From contig JBLIOB010000112.1 in NCBI GenBank assembly GCA_047639575.1, positions 1 to 12,401 on the forward strand: 12,401 nt of DNA, read 5' to 3'. The notes beneath the pieces were generated by a model. It was given only the letters and a program-made list of their open reading frames with translations, was not told where the DNA came from and did no database searches. The number at the start of each line of letters is the position of its first letter. The first letter of the stretch is position 1. The position numbers and the translations under genes were made by a program. This document shows, piece by piece, positions 11,128 to 12,401 of the stretch. This DNA comes from JBLIOB01 sp047639575. Its GTDB lineage: Bacteria; Bacteroidota; Bacteroidia; Flavobacteriales_D; Parvicellaceae.

Positions 11128-12401
11128 ATGAAAAAGTATTTACTGTTTTTTCTTTTCGCCTTTTCAACATTTTTAGCACATGCACAGCCACCCAATGATG
11201 CTTGTCTTGGTGCTTTATCTGTAACTCCCGATGGAACTTGTTATGGTCCAGGACTTCCAGAGACAACAACTACTGGGGCCAGTGATCTCTGGATTGGAAC
11301 ATTAGGTTGTCAATCAGGTAACAACAATGAAGTTTGGTTCACTTTTGTGGCTACTAATACTCAGCTTGATGTTAGTCTTACTGGAGGAACCATGGGTAAC
11401 AACCTAGAATTTATTCTAGTAGAAGATACTTCCCCTCCTTGTGGAAGTTTATTTCTAGCCGGTTCATTATGTGGACCATCTGTTTTGACCGGTAGCATTT
11501 TGGGCTTAAACATAGGAGCCACTTATTATTTCACCATATCTAGTGGTGGTGGTGATGGAACTTTTCAAGTCTGTGTGGACAACGTGGCAACACCAGTAAT
11601 CCCAGGACAGGATTGCCCAACTGCACAGGTGTTGTGTGCTGACGCCAACTTTTCCGTAGCATCAATTTCAAGTGGTGCAGGAGCTATATTTGGAAATGGT
11701 TCGGAAGAGGACATGTCTGTTTTATCCTGCTTTGGAGGAGATGAAAGACAAGCACAATGGTACACGTTTACTTGTAGCCAAACGGGAACCATTGAATTTA
11801 ATATTAACCCTCTCGTTAACTCAGATGATTATGACTGGGTGCTTATGGATGTTACTGCAAGCGGATGCGCTTTAAATTCAGGAGCGGCACCAGTTGTTGC
11901 TTGCAACTGGAGTGGCTGTGCCGATGCGACTGGAATAAGTTCGTCTCCAGCAACTGAACCAGGAGCAGTTATTTGTGGTGGTCCTCCAGGTCCTTGTGGA
12001 GGAGGGAATTACGAAAGAGCTTTTTGTAATGAAACTGCTGGTGTAATGACACCCCCAACTATTACCGCAGGTCAAACATATGTGCTTTTAATTGATAACT
12101 TTTCGATTACCAATAACGGTTTTGATTTTACTTGGGGTGGCGTAACTGGCGGAATGACTGCCTTGATTGGCCCTCAAGCTAGCTTCTCAGTTTCAATGGC
12201 TGGTTGTGATGCAACAATTACGAATAATGTAATTACGCCAAACTTCACTTACGAATGGAATTGGGGAGATGGCTCTCCAAACACTTTTGGGGCAACTCCA
12301 GGAGTTCATTCATATGCTGCAGGCTCATACACAATATCATTAACCGTTACTGATCCTACTGGATGTATTGCGACTTTTTCTCAACCCGCCATATGCGCAG
12401 C
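11128..12401 (+). CDS. Large cysteine-rich PKD-domain surface/secreted protein, N-terminal 424 codons
   Basis: The ATG at 11128 opens a frame that remains open to the window edge. The signal peptide MKKYLLFFLFAFSTFLAHA|QPP is cleaved near residue 19. Two successive beta-rich, PPC-like modules follow, each opening with a Cys-containing segment (NDACLGALSVTPDG near 23 and QDCPTAQVLCAD near 155) and containing W-F/Y-T-F (EVWFTF, QWYTFT). Then comes a PKD domain (about 340-415) with the signature YEWNWGDGSP (W379-G-D-G) and a downstream HSYAAGSYTISLTVTD. This architecture is common in Bacteroidota adhesins and gliding-associated proteins exported by the type IX system. Such proteins normally end in a C-terminal sorting domain, which would lie beyond this window and is therefore unconfirmed. 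A cell-surface adhesin role is inference. Confidence 0.9.
   Translation, partial: MKKYLLFFLFAFSTFLAHAQPPNDACLGALSVTPDGTCYGPGLPETTTTGASDLWIGTLGCQSGNNNEVWFTFVATNTQLDVSLTGGTMGNNLEFILVEDTSPPCGSLFLAGSLCGPSVLTGSILGLNIGATYYFTISSGGGDGTFQVCVDNVATPVIPGQDCPTAQVLCADANFSVASISSGAGAIFGNGSEEDMSVLSCFGGDERQAQWYTFTCSQTGTIEFNINPLVNSDDYDWVLMDVTASGCALNSGAAPVVACNWSGCADATGISSSPATEPGAVICGGPPGPCGGGNYERAFCNETAGVMTPPTITAGQTYVLLIDNFSITNNGFDFTWGGVTGGMTALIGPQASFSVSMAGCDATITNNVITPNFTYEWNWGDGSPNTFGATPGVHSYAAGSYTISLTVTDPTGCIATFSQPAICA

Overview
The window looks like a chromosome segment of an AT-rich member of the Bacteroidota, probably Flavobacteriales or a relative. The grounds are the Sec-secreted, cysteine-rich PKD-domain protein of the type exported by the type IX system, weak or absent Shine-Dalgarno sequences, -7-like elements of the TAnnTTTG kind, and the overall protein style. 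No rRNA, tRNA or CRISPR array was seen.

Left part (1-2502, all minus strand): an OmpR/PhoB-type response regulator and its sensor histidine kinase overlap by 17 bases. Downstream are a 97-residue protein of unknown function and the beginning of another small unknown protein. Two clusters of 11-bp direct repeats built on CTGAA lie in the two intergenic spaces of this block: four units upstream of the 97-residue gene and two upstream of the regulator gene. Repeats spaced this way are the classic operator form for this regulator family, so the system probably controls itself and the small-protein genes.

Middle-left (2503-3276): a 161-bp palindrome-rich dispersed repeat (copy A), a truncated GIY-YIG nuclease remnant and degenerate sequence.

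Centre (3277-8297, plus strand): a MarR-type regulator, a 270-base spacer, then five tightly packed genes: a small PD-(D/E)xK-fold candidate, a GNAT acetyltransferase, an M20D metallo-amidohydrolase, an alanine-racemase-type protein and an ornithine-racemase-like protein. An N-acyltransferase, an N-deacylase and two different fold-type III PLP racemases in one unit suggest a dedicated amino-acid acylation/racemisation pathway. The substrate cannot be read from sequence. I do not recognise this set as a described system, and it is the best candidate here for a new one.

Right part (8294-12401): a secreted helical-repeat-like protein gene faces the racemase operon and shares its stop-codon tetranucleotide. 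Next come copy B of the 161-bp repeat (156/161 identical to copy A) and an apparently intact IS1595-family element of about 1.0 kb abutting it. A structured 309-base spacer, a small secreted protein and the first 424 codons of a large PKD-domain surface protein, cut by the window edge, complete the region.
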